From contig NZ_JADEWZ010000041.1 in assembly GCF_015207425.1 (NCBI RefSeq), positions 1-47,400 of the forward strand: DNA of 47,400 bases, in the 5' to 3' direction. This DNA comes from Lusitaniella coriacea LEGE 07157. Lineage in GTDB: Bacteria; Cyanobacteriota; Cyanobacteriia; Cyanobacteriales; Spirulinaceae. Both the position numbers and the translations under genes were made by a program. The notes under the pieces are model-generated. The model saw only the letters and a list, made by a program, of their open reading frames with translations, was not told the DNA's origin and did no database searches. Positions within the stretch are counted from its first letter, which is position 1. Every line of letters begins with the position of its first letter. Of this stretch, positions 34,382 through 43,650 are shown piece after piece.

Positions 34382-35913
34382 ATGAGTAACAACGACACTC
34401 CCGTAATGGAACCGCAACAATGGGTTGAAAAGCTCAAAACCGGAATAGCTGGCTTTGACTTGGTTGCAGAGGGAGGATTGCCCAAATCTGCCACAACCCT
34501 CGTTGCAGGAACAGCAGGAAGTGCAAAAACCGTTTTTGCTTGCCAGTTTTTGGCAAAAGGAATTATGGAGTCTGGGGAAGCAGGGGTTTTTGTCACCTTT
34601 GAAGAATCTCCCAAAGCGTTGCGCAAACACATGGGGAGTTTTGGTTGGAACATCGAGGAGTGGGAAGCAGAGGGAAAGTGGGTATTTGTAGATGCTTCGC
34701 CACCGCCGGGGGAAAAGCCGATGGTGACAGGAGAGTACGATTTGGGAGCGTTGATTGCCAGGACGGAGTACGCGATTCGCAAAAATCACGCCCAACGCCT
34801 TTCCATTGATTCCTTGGGAGCTATTTTCACGCAGATTGGTGATGTTGCAACGGTGCGGGGGGATTTGTTTCGCATTGCCAGTGCGGTGAAGGAGTTGGAG
34901 GTGACGGCGCTGCTTACTGCGGAACGCACGAAGGAGTACGGCGATATTGCTCGCTATGGCGTGGAAGAATTTGTTGCTGATAATGTGATTATTTTGCGCA
35001 ATGTTTTGGATGGGGAAAAACGCCGTCGCACCCTGGAAATTCTCAAGTTTCGCGGCACGACGCACCAAAAAGGCGAGTATCCCTTTACAGTTTTGCCGGG
35101 AGAGGGGATTGAGGTGATTCCCCTATCGGCGATGGAGTTGACGCAAAAATCCTCGAATATCCGCATCAGTTCTGGGATTGAGGAATTGGATCGAATGTGC
35201 GGCGGGGGATTTTTTCGGGATTCTGTGATTTTGGTTTCCGGGGCGACGGGAACGGGAAAAACCCTGGTGGTGACGCAGTTTATGGGCGGAGGGGTTGAGT
35301 ATGGGGAGCGATGTTTGCTGTTTGCTTTCGAGGAGAGTCAAGAACAACTGTTTCGCAATGCAACGGGGGGGGAGTCGATTTCGAGACAATGAAAGCTCAA
35401 GGGCAGCTTAGAGTGGTATGCCGCTATCCGGAAGCGTCGGGTTTGGAGGATCATCTGATTAAGATGAAGGAAATTATTCAGAAGTTTCGACCGAATCGAG
35501 TTGCAGTGGATAGTCTTTCGGCGTTGGAGCGGGTTTCGACGGAGAAGGGCTTTCGGGAGTTTGTAATTAGTTTGACTTCGTTTATTAAGTACAAAAAGAT
35601 TGCGGGGTTATTTACTTCGACGACACCGACGCTGTTGGGGGGATCTTCGGTTACGGAGTCTCATATTTCGACGATTACGGATTCGATTATTTTATTGCGC
35701 TACGTGGAGATGTATGGGGAAATGCAGCGCGGGTTAACGGTGTTGAAGATGCGCGGCTCGATGCACGAGAAGGATATTCGGGAGTTTACGATTGATGGGA
35801 AGGGGATGCACATTGGTAAGCCGTTCCGCAATGTGACGGGAATTCTTTCGGGGCATTTTACCTATATGGCTTCGGGGGAGTTGGATCGGTTGAGTCGATT
35901 ATTCGAGGAGTAA
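34382..35913 (+). pseudogene. kaiC: Circadian clock ATPase KaiC with a one-base frameshift in CII (kaiC3-like)
   Basis: Duplicated RecA-like ATPase. The CI half has GTAGSAKT as Walker A (Ala in place of Gly before the Lys) and FVTFEESP with the catalytic Glu pair. CII has GATGTGKT and LLFAFEESQEQ. The frame runs off at an eight-G tract, 35365-35372, ending at a TGA. The next frame then resumes with GVDFETMKAQGQLRVV and continues to the end, including the Ser/Thr autophosphorylation pair in HISTITD (35668-35673) and the A-loop region. Inserting one T in the middle of the G tract (acg ggg tgg gga gtc) restores T-G-W-G-V, matching the W-G-x-D-F of KaiC. The restored length would be 510 residues, normal for KaiC. 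Start: ATG at 34382; a TTG at 34376 is less likely. Confidence 0.88.
35365..35372 (+). other. Eight-G homopolymer at the kaiC frameshift
   Basis: Eight consecutive G residues mark the exact point where the two kaiC reading frames must join. It is a candidate for replication slippage, transcriptional slippage or sequencing error. Confidence 0.85.
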
Positions 35914-36078
35914 TTTGAGGTGTTCTCGCTCTAGCGATCTGTCAGTTTCAATTTTGTGGGTCAATTCTTTCCCCGTCTCCCCTGGTCACTGAGCGTGTCG
36001 AAGTGCCGTTCCATCTAAATCTCCCCCCACTTCCCCCGCTTCCCCTGCTTCCTCTGCTCCCCCCTCTCCGCGTCCCCG

Positions 36079-36108
36079 TGTCAGCCCTAACTGAGGGAAT
36101 TTAGCCGA
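36079..36108. repeat. Dispersed 30-bp repeat, copy 2
   Basis: Matches 32021-32050 at 24 of 30 positions. It follows low-complexity pyrimidine repeats (35965-36078: tccccctgcttcc and ccccgtgtc types) and overlaps the end of the small gene at 36101. Confidence 0.5.
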
Positions 36109-36289
36109 TCGCGCCAGCTACCACATTAACTTGGATGGGCGCGATCGCGATAATGGAAGGCACATGATTTTTTTCCAAGACAAATTCACTGTAGTCTGCG
36201 AGATCGTCGAGTCCCAAGATCGTCAATAAAATTTCAAGGGCAATCCAAACGACTATTTTGGCAATTGCTTTTTTCCAGTGCTTACTCAC
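36101..36289 (-). CDS. Small membrane-associated hypothetical protein
   Basis: 62 residues from a GTG preceded by AGGAGG at good spacing, which supports translation. One hydrophobic helix spans residues about 8-26 (AIAKIVVWIALEILLTILG). An acidic stretch (LDDLADYSEFVLEK) follows, then a hydrophobic C-terminus. No family recognised with certainty. It lies between kaiC and the DinG-like gene, convergent with kaiC. Confidence 0.6.
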   Translation of the reverse strand: MSKHWKKAIAKIVVWIALEILLTILGLDDLADYSEFVLEKNHVPSIIAIAPIQVNVVAGAIG

Positions 36290-36514
36290 GACCTTGACCT
36301 CCTCTAGAACTCTTTGTAAGTCCTTCTATTAGATCTATTAGGATTGCAGTCGCAAAGCTATGCAAAATTTACGGGATTTTAAAAGACGTGCGGGTTCCGC
36401 TTGGGTAATTCCCTCGCTACAGTAGAAAAGAAATTATCGAAGTGGTTCAGAGCGTCTCGCAAAGGTTACGATCAAGAGCCGTTCTCAAACGGCAGGGTTT
36501 CTCGGAGGTTTTTG

Positions 36515-38077
36515 ATGAACGCGGACAGTGCCTATATATCAAGAGTTCACGAAGTCCTCAAAGCTTTTCTACGCGATCGTCGCCCGTCAAGCTGGATTCA
36601 CCATTTGACAATGGCGCGATTGGTTGCCAGAGCCTTATACGTGGGACGTTCGACGTTGATCCAAACCGGAAGTGCGCGATCGAAATACGCCCTGAGTTAT
36701 TTAACTTCTGCTTTGTTGAGCGAGGAACCCATTGTTTTGGTGACACCGGAGTGGGTGCAAGAAATCTTACTTGAAGAACTGATTCCGCCTTTGCGTTCGG
36801 CGATTGGAAGTTCCAAAGAAATTTTGGCGGTGCATCTCCAAGGCGTACCGCAAGATTTTAAAGGATTAATCCTCACAACGCCCCAAATTTGGCTGCGCGA
36901 TCGCTTAACCCATCAAGGGAACTTTCCCCCCTCCATTCCCACCCTGATCGATCCCGCAGACGATCTTGAAGAATGGGCGCGATCGCTCCTCACTGCAAGT
37001 CTCCACGCAGAAGATTGGAACGCCCTAATGCAGCATTATCCCGATAGTGCCGACGCAATTCGCAACGCCCGCGTCAAACTCACTAAATCTATTTTTGCCC
37101 ACCCCAAAAATCCCTACGAATGTTATTTAATCGATGCCACCGAAGCCTCGCACCTCGAACAACTCCTCCAAACTCTCCTCCCTCCCCCACCCCTTGCGCC
37201 CCGCAATGGTTACGCCAAATACGCCCAATCGCTTCACGAAGACCTCCATCCCTGGTTGAGGTTTTGGCATCAGTGGCATCGCGAAGGACAACTCATGTGG
37301 GTGGATATTAACCGGGAACAAGGGCAATTCACCCTTAATCTCGCCCCGATTAACGTAGCAAAAACTCTACAACCCATTTGGGAAAAACAACCCGTTATTT
37401 TTATCGGCGGATTTCTCGATTGGCAAACCCCGGCACCCATTTATCGCAGGCAATTGGGTTTAGGAGATGTGGCGTGTTTGAAATTTTCCCCCAATCGCCA
37501 AAGCGAACACATTCAATTGTATTTGCCCGATCGTTTGCCGATGCCCAACACCCCGGAATTCAAAACCGTGTTGATGCAACAAATCCGCATCCTAACAACA
37601 GTGAGTCGCCCTCAAGGGAAATCCATTGCCATTTTGATTGAAGATGTCCCTCTCAAAGCTCAAGTGGCGGCAATGCTTGCGGCGGAATTTGGATCTTTGG
37701 TTCAAGTGGAGAAGACCAATTTAGCAGAAAATGGCATTATCATCGGCGGGTGGGACTTTTGGCGATCGCGCCAAGATCGATTGCCCGCACCCCAACTCCT
37801 GATTATTGCAACCTTACCCATCCCATCAATGGAACATCCCCTCGTTGCGGGACGAGTGAACTACCACAAACGCAAACATCAAGATTGGTTTCACAACTAT
37901 TTGCTCCCCACAGCTTTGCGGGAATTGCAACGCGCTGTCGTTCCAGTCAGAGAATCTCAAGGGGTTGTTGCTCTTCTTGATAATCGCGTCGAACGTCGCA
38001 GCTATGGAGGTAAAATTCTTGCTGCCCTCGAACCTTTTGCCCGAATTAATTACATTGATGACAATTGGTTTAGTTGA
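36515..38077 (+). CDS. DinG-like helicase protein with degenerate ATPase motifs
   Basis: About 520 residues. Start chosen at the ATG 36515 because TCGGAGGT precedes it; the frame opens upstream at a TTG. The layout follows the DinG/XPD superfamily: ALYVGRSTLIQTGS at the motif I position, LILTTPQIWLRDRL, TLIDPADDLEEW at the DEAH position, and the C-terminal block LLPTALRELQRAVVPVRES, then VVALLDNRVERRSYG, which matches motif VI. Walker A has become GSARSKYA (no GK[ST]) and DEAH is DPADD, so ATP hydrolysis is doubtful. From memory, similar motif loss occurs in other cyanobacterial members, suggesting a conserved non-catalytic role. Confidence 0.75.
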   Translation: MNADSAYISRVHEVLKAFLRDRRPSSWIHHLTMARLVARALYVGRSTLIQTGSARSKYALSYLTSALLSEEPIVLVTPEWVQEILLEELIPPLRSAIGSSKEILAVHLQGVPQDFKGLILTTPQIWLRDRLTHQGNFPPSIPTLIDPADDLEEWARSLLTASLHAEDWNALMQHYPDSADAIRNARVKLTKSIFAHPKNPYECYLIDATEASHLEQLLQTLLPPPPLAPRNGYAKYAQSLHEDLHPWLRFWHQWHREGQLMWVDINREQGQFTLNLAPINVAKTLQPIWEKQPVIFIGGFLDWQTPAPIYRRQLGLGDVACLKFSPNRQSEHIQLYLPDRLPMPNTPEFKTVLMQQIRILTTVSRPQGKSIAILIEDVPLKAQVAAMLAAEFGSLVQVEKTNLAENGIIIGGWDFWRSRQDRLPAPQLLIIATLPIPSMEHPLVAGRVNYHKRKHQDWFHNYLLPTALRELQRAVVPVRESQGVVALLDNRVERRSYGGKILAALEPFARINYIDDNWFS

Positions 38078-38191
38078 GTTTTGAATAATAATCTATTGCG
38101 CGTTACAGAGATTATCAAAATGCCTACCTGATAGAATCAAGAATCACTGAAAATTGATAAAACTCGCCTCTTGTTATTGAAGAAGGAGAAG

Positions 38192-39217
38192 ATGAAAAAA
38201 ACAACCGCTAAAGATGCAAAAACTTTTGGAGATTGGGCATATCTCGCGATCGCGAAACACTACAAAAAAATGGTCAAACACGAGGTGGGTGTTCTCGCAG
38301 ACCAAGATCCCGAAGAGTTACATCAAATGCGCGTGGGAATGAGACGATTGCGCAGCGCGATCGCGGGTTTTGCTCCCGCACTCTCCCTTCCTAAAGCTTC
38401 AAATTCGCGTAAAGTTGGTAAAATTGCCCGCATTTTAGGGGAACTTCGAGACTTGGATGTTTTAAGCGAAACCCTCACTCAACACTATCAACCCCTTCTT
38501 CCCCAAGCAGAACAGAAGCCATTAGATCGAGTCTTCAAAACCATTAATAAACGCCGTGGCAAAACCTTCGATCGTGTTAAATCCACCCTGGAAGGCAAAT
38601 CCTATCGCAAACTCAAACAAGGATTTACAAAATGGTTAGAACAACCTGAATATCGCGCGATCGCGCAAGTTCCAATTCCCGTCGTCTTGCCCGATCTGCT
38701 CCTTCCTCAAGTCAGCCAAATCCTACTGCATCCCGGTTGGTTAGTCGGTGCGGAAATTGAAAAAGAAACCCTAAAAGTTGTTGAAATTTCAGATCCCCTA
38801 TCCATCAATAAACTCCTAGAAAACGACGCAGCGCCCCTGCACGATCTGCGCAAAGAAGCCAAGCGATCGCGCTATCAAATGGAACTCTTTGCCTCCTTTT
38901 ATGGAAAAGAGTACAAGCAGCAATTGAGCGACATCAAAGAAATACAAACCATTCTCGGAGAGATTCAAGATAGTTTCGTCCTCGCTGAGTTCCTAAACCC
39001 CCTACTCAAAAGTAATCTCGCGGATCGAATGCCCGCGTTATGGGAAATATTAGTCAAGACGCGCCAAAAAAAATGGCACGATTGGCAAATATTGCAACAA
39101 AAATTCCTCAACGTTAAAACTCGCCAAAACTTGCGCGCAACCGTACAAAAGCCGACAACCTCCAAGGTAAAATCAACCCGACGAAGACGCTCCCCAGCCA
39201 GGAAGAAAACGTCCTAA
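38192..39217 (+). CDS. CHAD domain protein
   Basis: About 341 residues from the ATG at 38192, preceded by AGAAGGAGAAG. CHAD domains are helical, basic and bind inorganic polyphosphate. Signature histidine/arginine helices: EELHQMRVGMRRLRSAI near the N-terminus and its repeat APLHDLRKEAKRSRYQME near residue 230. The C-terminal tail is strongly basic (TRRRRSPARKK). No CYTH domain or polyphosphate kinase gene is adjacent. Confidence 0.88.
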   Translation: MKKTTAKDAKTFGDWAYLAIAKHYKKMVKHEVGVLADQDPEELHQMRVGMRRLRSAIAGFAPALSLPKASNSRKVGKIARILGELRDLDVLSETLTQHYQPLLPQAEQKPLDRVFKTINKRRGKTFDRVKSTLEGKSYRKLKQGFTKWLEQPEYRAIAQVPIPVVLPDLLLPQVSQILLHPGWLVGAEIEKETLKVVEISDPLSINKLLENDAAPLHDLRKEAKRSRYQMELFASFYGKEYKQQLSDIKEIQTILGEIQDSFVLAEFLNPLLKSNLADRMPALWEILVKTRQKKWHDWQILQQKFLNVKTRQNLRATVQKPTTSKVKSTRRRRSPARKKTS

Positions 39218-39227
39218 AGGCAATCAT

Positions 39228-40373
39228 TCAGCCTTCCGCTTTTGAGTCATCAAAATTCTCCAAAGCCAAGCAATCCGTCGCCAACCAAAAAGCATAAATC
39301 GGCGTATCCAACTCCGGTAAATCTTCTACAAGATTGGGTTGCATTACCATGACCATCTCTCCCGTAAGCAACTCAACCACATACTGTACGCGAGTTCCCA
39401 AATACATTGCGTGTTGCAATCGCCCCTCAAAACAGTTTTGCTCGACATTGGGGGGGTCTAAGCTCAATTTTATTTTTTCCGGTCGGACGCTCGCCACCAC
39501 GCGATCGGAGTCGGGAAACGAAGCCGATCGTACGACAATCTGGAGTCCGCTTTCCGTTGCGATTGTTAACTCCGTTTCTCCCCGCGCTGTCACCCGACCC
39601 TGAAACAAATTAGTATCGCCAATAAAATCCGCCACGAATGCCGTTTTAGGGCGTTCGTAGATTTCGCTTGGGGTTCCCACCTGTTCGATTTTCCCCCCGC
39701 GAATCACCGCAATTCGATCCGACAGCGACAGCGCCTCCTCTTGGTCGTGGGTCACCATCACAAACGTCAATCCCAACTCCCGATGCAGCTTGCGTAACTC
39801 CACCTGCATTTCCTTGCGCAACTTCAAATCGAGCGCCCCCAAAGGTTCGTCCAACAAAACAACTGCCGGACGGTTGACCAGCGCCCTGGCTAAGGCGACG
39901 CGCTGCCGTTGTCCCCCGGAGAGTTGGTTGGGGTAACGACGGGCAAAAGATTCCATCCTAACGCCTGCTAGGGCTTCTAGAACTCGCGTTTCCACCTCAG
40001 ACTTCGGCAATCTTTTAATCTTCAAACCAAAGGCAATATTTTCAGCCACCGTCAAATGATTGAATAAAGCATAGCTCTGAAAGACCGTATTCACCGGACG
40101 GCGATAGGGCGGAACGTCGTTCATGGGTTGCTCTTGAATGAGAACCTCCCCGGAAGAGGGAATTTCAAATCCCGCGATCGCGCGTAAAATAGTCGTCTTA
40201 CCGCAACCAGAAGGGCCCAGAATACTAAAAAATTCTCCCTTGCGAATCGCCAGATCCACCCCTTTCACCACAGGCTCGCCATTAAAAACCTTGAACAACT
40301 GACGGAGTTCCACATCAAAAGGAACAGATGCAGACCGAGCGGAATCTTCTATCGGAATAAACGTTTGAGCCAT
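39228..40373 (-). CDS. potA: Spermidine/putrescine-type ABC transporter ATP-binding protein
   Basis: 381 residues. Walker A LGPSGCGKTTILRAIAG, signature NQLSGGQRQRVALARAL, Walker B VVLLDEPLGALD and switch His in VTHDQEEA, followed by a TOBE regulatory domain (residues about 290-370). This is the PotA/CysA-like type of importer ATPase for polyamines or similar solutes. No PotB, PotC or PotD genes flank it, so its partners are elsewhere or it serves several permeases. Convergent with the CHAD gene at 10 bp. Confidence 0.85.
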   Translation of the reverse strand: MAQTFIPIEDSARSASVPFDVELRQLFKVFNGEPVVKGVDLAIRKGEFFSILGPSGCGKTTILRAIAGFEIPSSGEVLIQEQPMNDVPPYRRPVNTVFQSYALFNHLTVAENIAFGLKIKRLPKSEVETRVLEALAGVRMESFARRYPNQLSGGQRQRVALARALVNRPAVVLLDEPLGALDLKLRKEMQVELRKLHRELGLTFVMVTHDQEEALSLSDRIAVIRGGKIEQVGTPSEIYERPKTAFVADFIGDTNLFQGRVTARGETELTIATESGLQIVVRSASFPDSDRVVASVRPEKIKLSLDPPNVEQNCFEGRLQHAMYLGTRVQYVVELLTGEMVMVMQPNLVEDLPELDTPIYAFWLATDCLALENFDDSKAEG

Positions 40374-40457
40374 AACAGGTCGCTATACTGATCTTAGATT
40401 CTTTTTGTTTTGTTATTTGTTATTTTATTTGCTAACTGAGGATTGACTAAATAACCT

Positions 40458-42242
40458 ATGGCAAGAGTTGCTCCAATCGGCAAAATTACTCCGATCTCCC
40501 AAGCAGGACGGAAAACCACCCAACGGACGGTAGGTGGTACTTATCAAGCCGTTTTTGTCATGGGGATTATTAGTCTCCTACTCCTTGGGGGAATTGGTTC
40601 TCGTTTGGCATACCTCCAGATTGTTGAAGGCAAAACCAACCAAGAACGGGCTGAGAACAATCGCATCCGCACTATTCCCAAACAACCCGTCAGAGGAACC
40701 ATCTTTGACCGAAAAGGGAAAGTTCTCGCCAGCAGTCGCCTGTCCCATTCCGTCTTTATTTGGCCCATCGCCCAAACTAAAAACAATTGGGATAAAACCG
40801 TCGAACGTCTCGCACGGGTGCTAGAAATTCCCGAAGAAGAAATTCGCCAAAAAGTCACTCAATCCGATTACAGCGCCCCAACCCTAATCAGAATTGCACG
40901 GGGTTTGGATGTCGGTCAAATTACCGCCCTCAAAGAATATAACAGCGACCTCGAAGGGATCGAAATCGATATCGAACACGTTCGCGATTATCCCGAAGAA
41001 GACCTCGGCGCTCATGTCTTGGGCTACACCGGAGAATTGGATGCCGAGCAACTCGAAAAACGGAAAAAAGATGGCTATCGTCTCGGCGACATTGTGGGGC
41101 AGATGGGGGTCGAAGAAAGCTTAGAATCTCAGCTACGAGGAGAATGGGGCGGCAAACAGGTTGAGGTGAACGGCAAAGGGAAAGTTTTACGAATTCTGGG
41201 TCAAAAAGAAGCAAAAGCAGGAAAAGATATTACCTTAACCCTCGATGCCGAACTGCAAAAAGTAGCCGCCGCTACTCTGGGTCGGCGCAAAGGCGCAATT
41301 GTTGCACTCGACCCTCGCAATGGCGAAGTCTTGGCAATGGCAAGCTACCCCACCTTTGACCCCAATATTTTTTCCGGTCGGATTACGCCTCAAATGTGGG
41401 AAGAATTACAGGGAGAAGGCAATCCCTTTGTCAATCGGGCGCTGCGGGGTTTTCCTCCTGCTTCAACCTTTAAAGTAGTGACGGCGACTGCGGGAATGGA
41501 ATCGGAAAAATATCCTCCCGGTACGGTTTTAAATACCTTCGCCTACCTGCGCGTTGGGGGAACTGCCTTTGGAGAATGGAATAAGGCGGGATTTGGCCCC
41601 TTGGGATACGTGCGTGCCTTGGCTTGGAGTAGCAATACGTTTTTCGGGCAAATTGGACGCGGCGTGAGCGGGCCGACCTTGATTGATTGGTCGCGGCGTT
41701 ATGGGTTTGGGGAAAAAACTGGAATTGAGTTGAGTTCGGAGTCCGGCGGGTTAATTGCCGATGAGAAATGGAAGCAAGAGAATTATGATTGGGAATGGAC
41801 GGTGGGCGATACGATTAATATGTCGATCGGTCAGGGATTTACCCAAGCGACTCCCCTGCAAGTTGCGGTGATGTTTGCGGTGGTGGCAAATGGTGGCTAT
41901 CGAGTTACACCCCATCTCTTTAAAGAGGAGAAGGATGAGAGCGAATGGCGCACGTCCTTGGATCTCGAACCGGAAACCCTCGAGACGCTACGTAGCGGAC
42001 TGCGTGCGGTGATTACAACGGGAACGGGTTCTAAACTGGGTTACGTGCCAATGGCGGGGAAAAGTGGGACGGCAGAAGCGCCTCCCGGTCCTACTCATGC
42101 TTGGTTTGGGGGATATGCGCCCTATAATGACCCTGAGATTGTGGTAGTTGCGTTTGCAGAGAATTCTGGCGGCGGCGGTTCTAAGGTCGCCGGACCGATG
42201 GTTGCGAAGGTGGTGGATGCGTATTTGAAAGGGAAGAAGTAG
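40458..42242 (+). CDS. mrdA: Penicillin-binding protein 2 (elongation transpeptidase)
   Basis: 594 residues. It cross-links peptidoglycan during lateral wall growth with RodA and MreB. One N-terminal membrane anchor lies at about residues 30-52. The dimerisation domain includes RGTIFDRKGKVLA and DYPEEDLGAHVLGYTGE. The transpeptidase domain has the three active-site motifs: S-x2-K in PASTFKV, S-x-N in SSNTFF and K-[ST]-G in GKSGTAE. Complete; ATG start. Divergent from potA over 84 bp. Confidence 0.92.
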   Translation: MARVAPIGKITPISQAGRKTTQRTVGGTYQAVFVMGIISLLLLGGIGSRLAYLQIVEGKTNQERAENNRIRTIPKQPVRGTIFDRKGKVLASSRLSHSVFIWPIAQTKNNWDKTVERLARVLEIPEEEIRQKVTQSDYSAPTLIRIARGLDVGQITALKEYNSDLEGIEIDIEHVRDYPEEDLGAHVLGYTGELDAEQLEKRKKDGYRLGDIVGQMGVEESLESQLRGEWGGKQVEVNGKGKVLRILGQKEAKAGKDITLTLDAELQKVAAATLGRRKGAIVALDPRNGEVLAMASYPTFDPNIFSGRITPQMWEELQGEGNPFVNRALRGFPPASTFKVVTATAGMESEKYPPGTVLNTFAYLRVGGTAFGEWNKAGFGPLGYVRALAWSSNTFFGQIGRGVSGPTLIDWSRRYGFGEKTGIELSSESGGLIADEKWKQENYDWEWTVGDTINMSIGQGFTQATPLQVAVMFAVVANGGYRVTPHLFKEEKDESEWRTSLDLEPETLETLRSGLRAVITTGTGSKLGYVPMAGKSGTAEAPPGPTHAWFGGYAPYNDPEIVVVAFAENSGGGGSKVAGPMVAKVVDAYLKGKK

Positions 42243-42373
42243 GGAGTCAGAGTTTAGTGGTGGTTGTTAAGGGATGAAATAGCGCGATCGCGCCTCCCTT
42301 TTCTTTATGATATAAAATCCTCTTAATTGCCCATTGTAAAAACTTCTCCGTGTCTCCCCATCCCCATCTCTAT

Positions 42374-43477
42374 TCAAATTGAAGCGCGATCGCGCGATCT
42401 TAATAAAACTAAACCGCTATACAATTGAAAAGCCGCATCCCAAGGAGTTTTATCGCGCCGTTTGAGATTTAAACAGGGGTCTAGTCGATCGAGCATTTCC
42501 CCAAACCCAAAAGCAGTTTCTGCAAAAGGGGTAAAATCCGACCAAACCGAAAGGCGATCGAATTTATTGTCAATGAAGGTCATTAAATTTTGCCAACTCC
42601 GCCTCGTTGTTTCCTGCTGGCGGGAAAAAAGCCGATCTGAATTTTGCTCTAGAACCATTCCTTCTTTAAAGTTATAGTTGCGATCGCACAGACGAAGAAT
42701 GCAATTCCGACTGGGCAGGTGCAAATCGCAAATATTCGCGTAATCTTGGGTTTGCGTTTTCCTCTGGAGTTGGTGTTTGGCATCCACCACCACCACTGAA
42801 GCAAACAGAGGCACTCGTCCTCGAACGATTTGGGTCAGTTCGGACCAGTTAAATGCCATCGTACCAATTTGTCCCGATTGATTTTGACAGCGCGCGATCG
42901 CTTCCCCCTCCACCGAAAGAAAATACTGAACTTCAAAAACTTCAACATCCTCTAGTTGAACCAAAGAACCACAAAAACTAGAAATTTCTGCCTGACGGAG
43001 GGTCGAGACATAATACTGTAATTCTCCCAAAGATCCCGTGCGGTACAAGCGCCATCCGCGACTGGGCAACTGCAAACGTGCCAAATAAGGATCGATCCCC
43101 ATGATTTTGGCAAACTGCTGCGCTGCATTTTTCTTAAGTTCGGCGGAAATTGCCTCCACAATTAAAACCCCCGATTCCGTTCCTCCCGGTTGTGTTTGAG
43201 CTTTGCTAATTGCCTGTTGGCGTTTGTTTTCTTCTATCCCTTGCAAGCGAGCAATACCCTGACGAATTTTAGCGATGAGTTGAGGGCTAGTCGTTTTGGG
43301 TAAAACTTGACGATATAATTTCTGTGCGGATTCTAGCTTTCCCGTCTCTTCATAAATACGCGCGGCATAATACTTCGCCCAAGGATTATTCGGTTCGCTC
43401 TTCAGAAAAGGCTTGAGCAAGCGAACGGCAGTTTTATAGTCCTTGAGCTTGATTGCATCTGCAATTTTTTCAAGCAT
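42374..43477 (-). CDS. Tetratricopeptide-repeat protein of unknown function
   Basis: 367 residues. The N-terminal 75 residues contain two TPR-like units (DYKTAVRLLKPFLKSEPNNPWAK, read as two helices, then KLESAQKLYRQVL). The remaining 270 residues are a mixed alpha/beta region, including LPSRGWRLYRTGSLGELQYY and DLHPSR-like turns, that I do not recognise. No signal peptide. Probably a cytoplasmic protein-protein interaction factor. Convergent with PBP2 and divergent from the GH13 gene. Confidence 0.65.
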   Translation of the reverse strand: MLEKIADAIKLKDYKTAVRLLKPFLKSEPNNPWAKYYAARIYEETGKLESAQKLYRQVLPKTTSPQLIAKIRQGIARLQGIEENKRQQAISKAQTQPGGTESGVLIVEAISAELKKNAAQQFAKIMGIDPYLARLQLPSRGWRLYRTGSLGELQYYVSTLRQAEISSFCGSLVQLEDVEVFEVQYFLSVEGEAIARCQNQSGQIGTMAFNWSELTQIVRGRVPLFASVVVVDAKHQLQRKTQTQDYANICDLHLPSRNCILRLCDRNYNFKEGMVLEQNSDRLFSRQQETTRRSWQNLMTFIDNKFDRLSVWSDFTPFAETAFGFGEMLDRLDPCLNLKRRDKTPWDAAFQLYSGLVLLRSRDRASI

Positions 43478-43592
43478 ATATATAAGGATGAATAACGAAA
43501 GGAATTAGTTAAATCTTATCCGTTTCTCCAAGCGCTTGGGTACAATTGTCTGGAAGTTCCTCTAAATTCTAATCTTTGTGGAGTAAAAAGCA

Positions 43593-43621
43593 TTGACAAA
43601 AAAAGTCAATTGTGATATAAA
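43593..43621 (+). promoter_or_regulatory. Sigma-70-type promoter for the GH13 gene
   Basis: TTGACA (43593-43598), a 17-bp spacer and TATAAA (43616-43621), a near-perfect consensus, ending 29 bp before the GH13 ATG. Confidence 0.7.
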
Positions 43622-43650
43622 ATTCGCCACTCCTCTTTAAGAGGGTACTT

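Noticed and set aside
34370-35068. 232-codon minus-strand open frame opposite kaiC
   Set aside because: Antisense to a clearly coding KaiC domain, with no recognisable protein features.
36401-36514. TTG-started extension of the DinG-like protein
   Set aside because: A strong GGAGG site precedes the ATG at 36515, and the 38 extra residues are basic and unlike the family.
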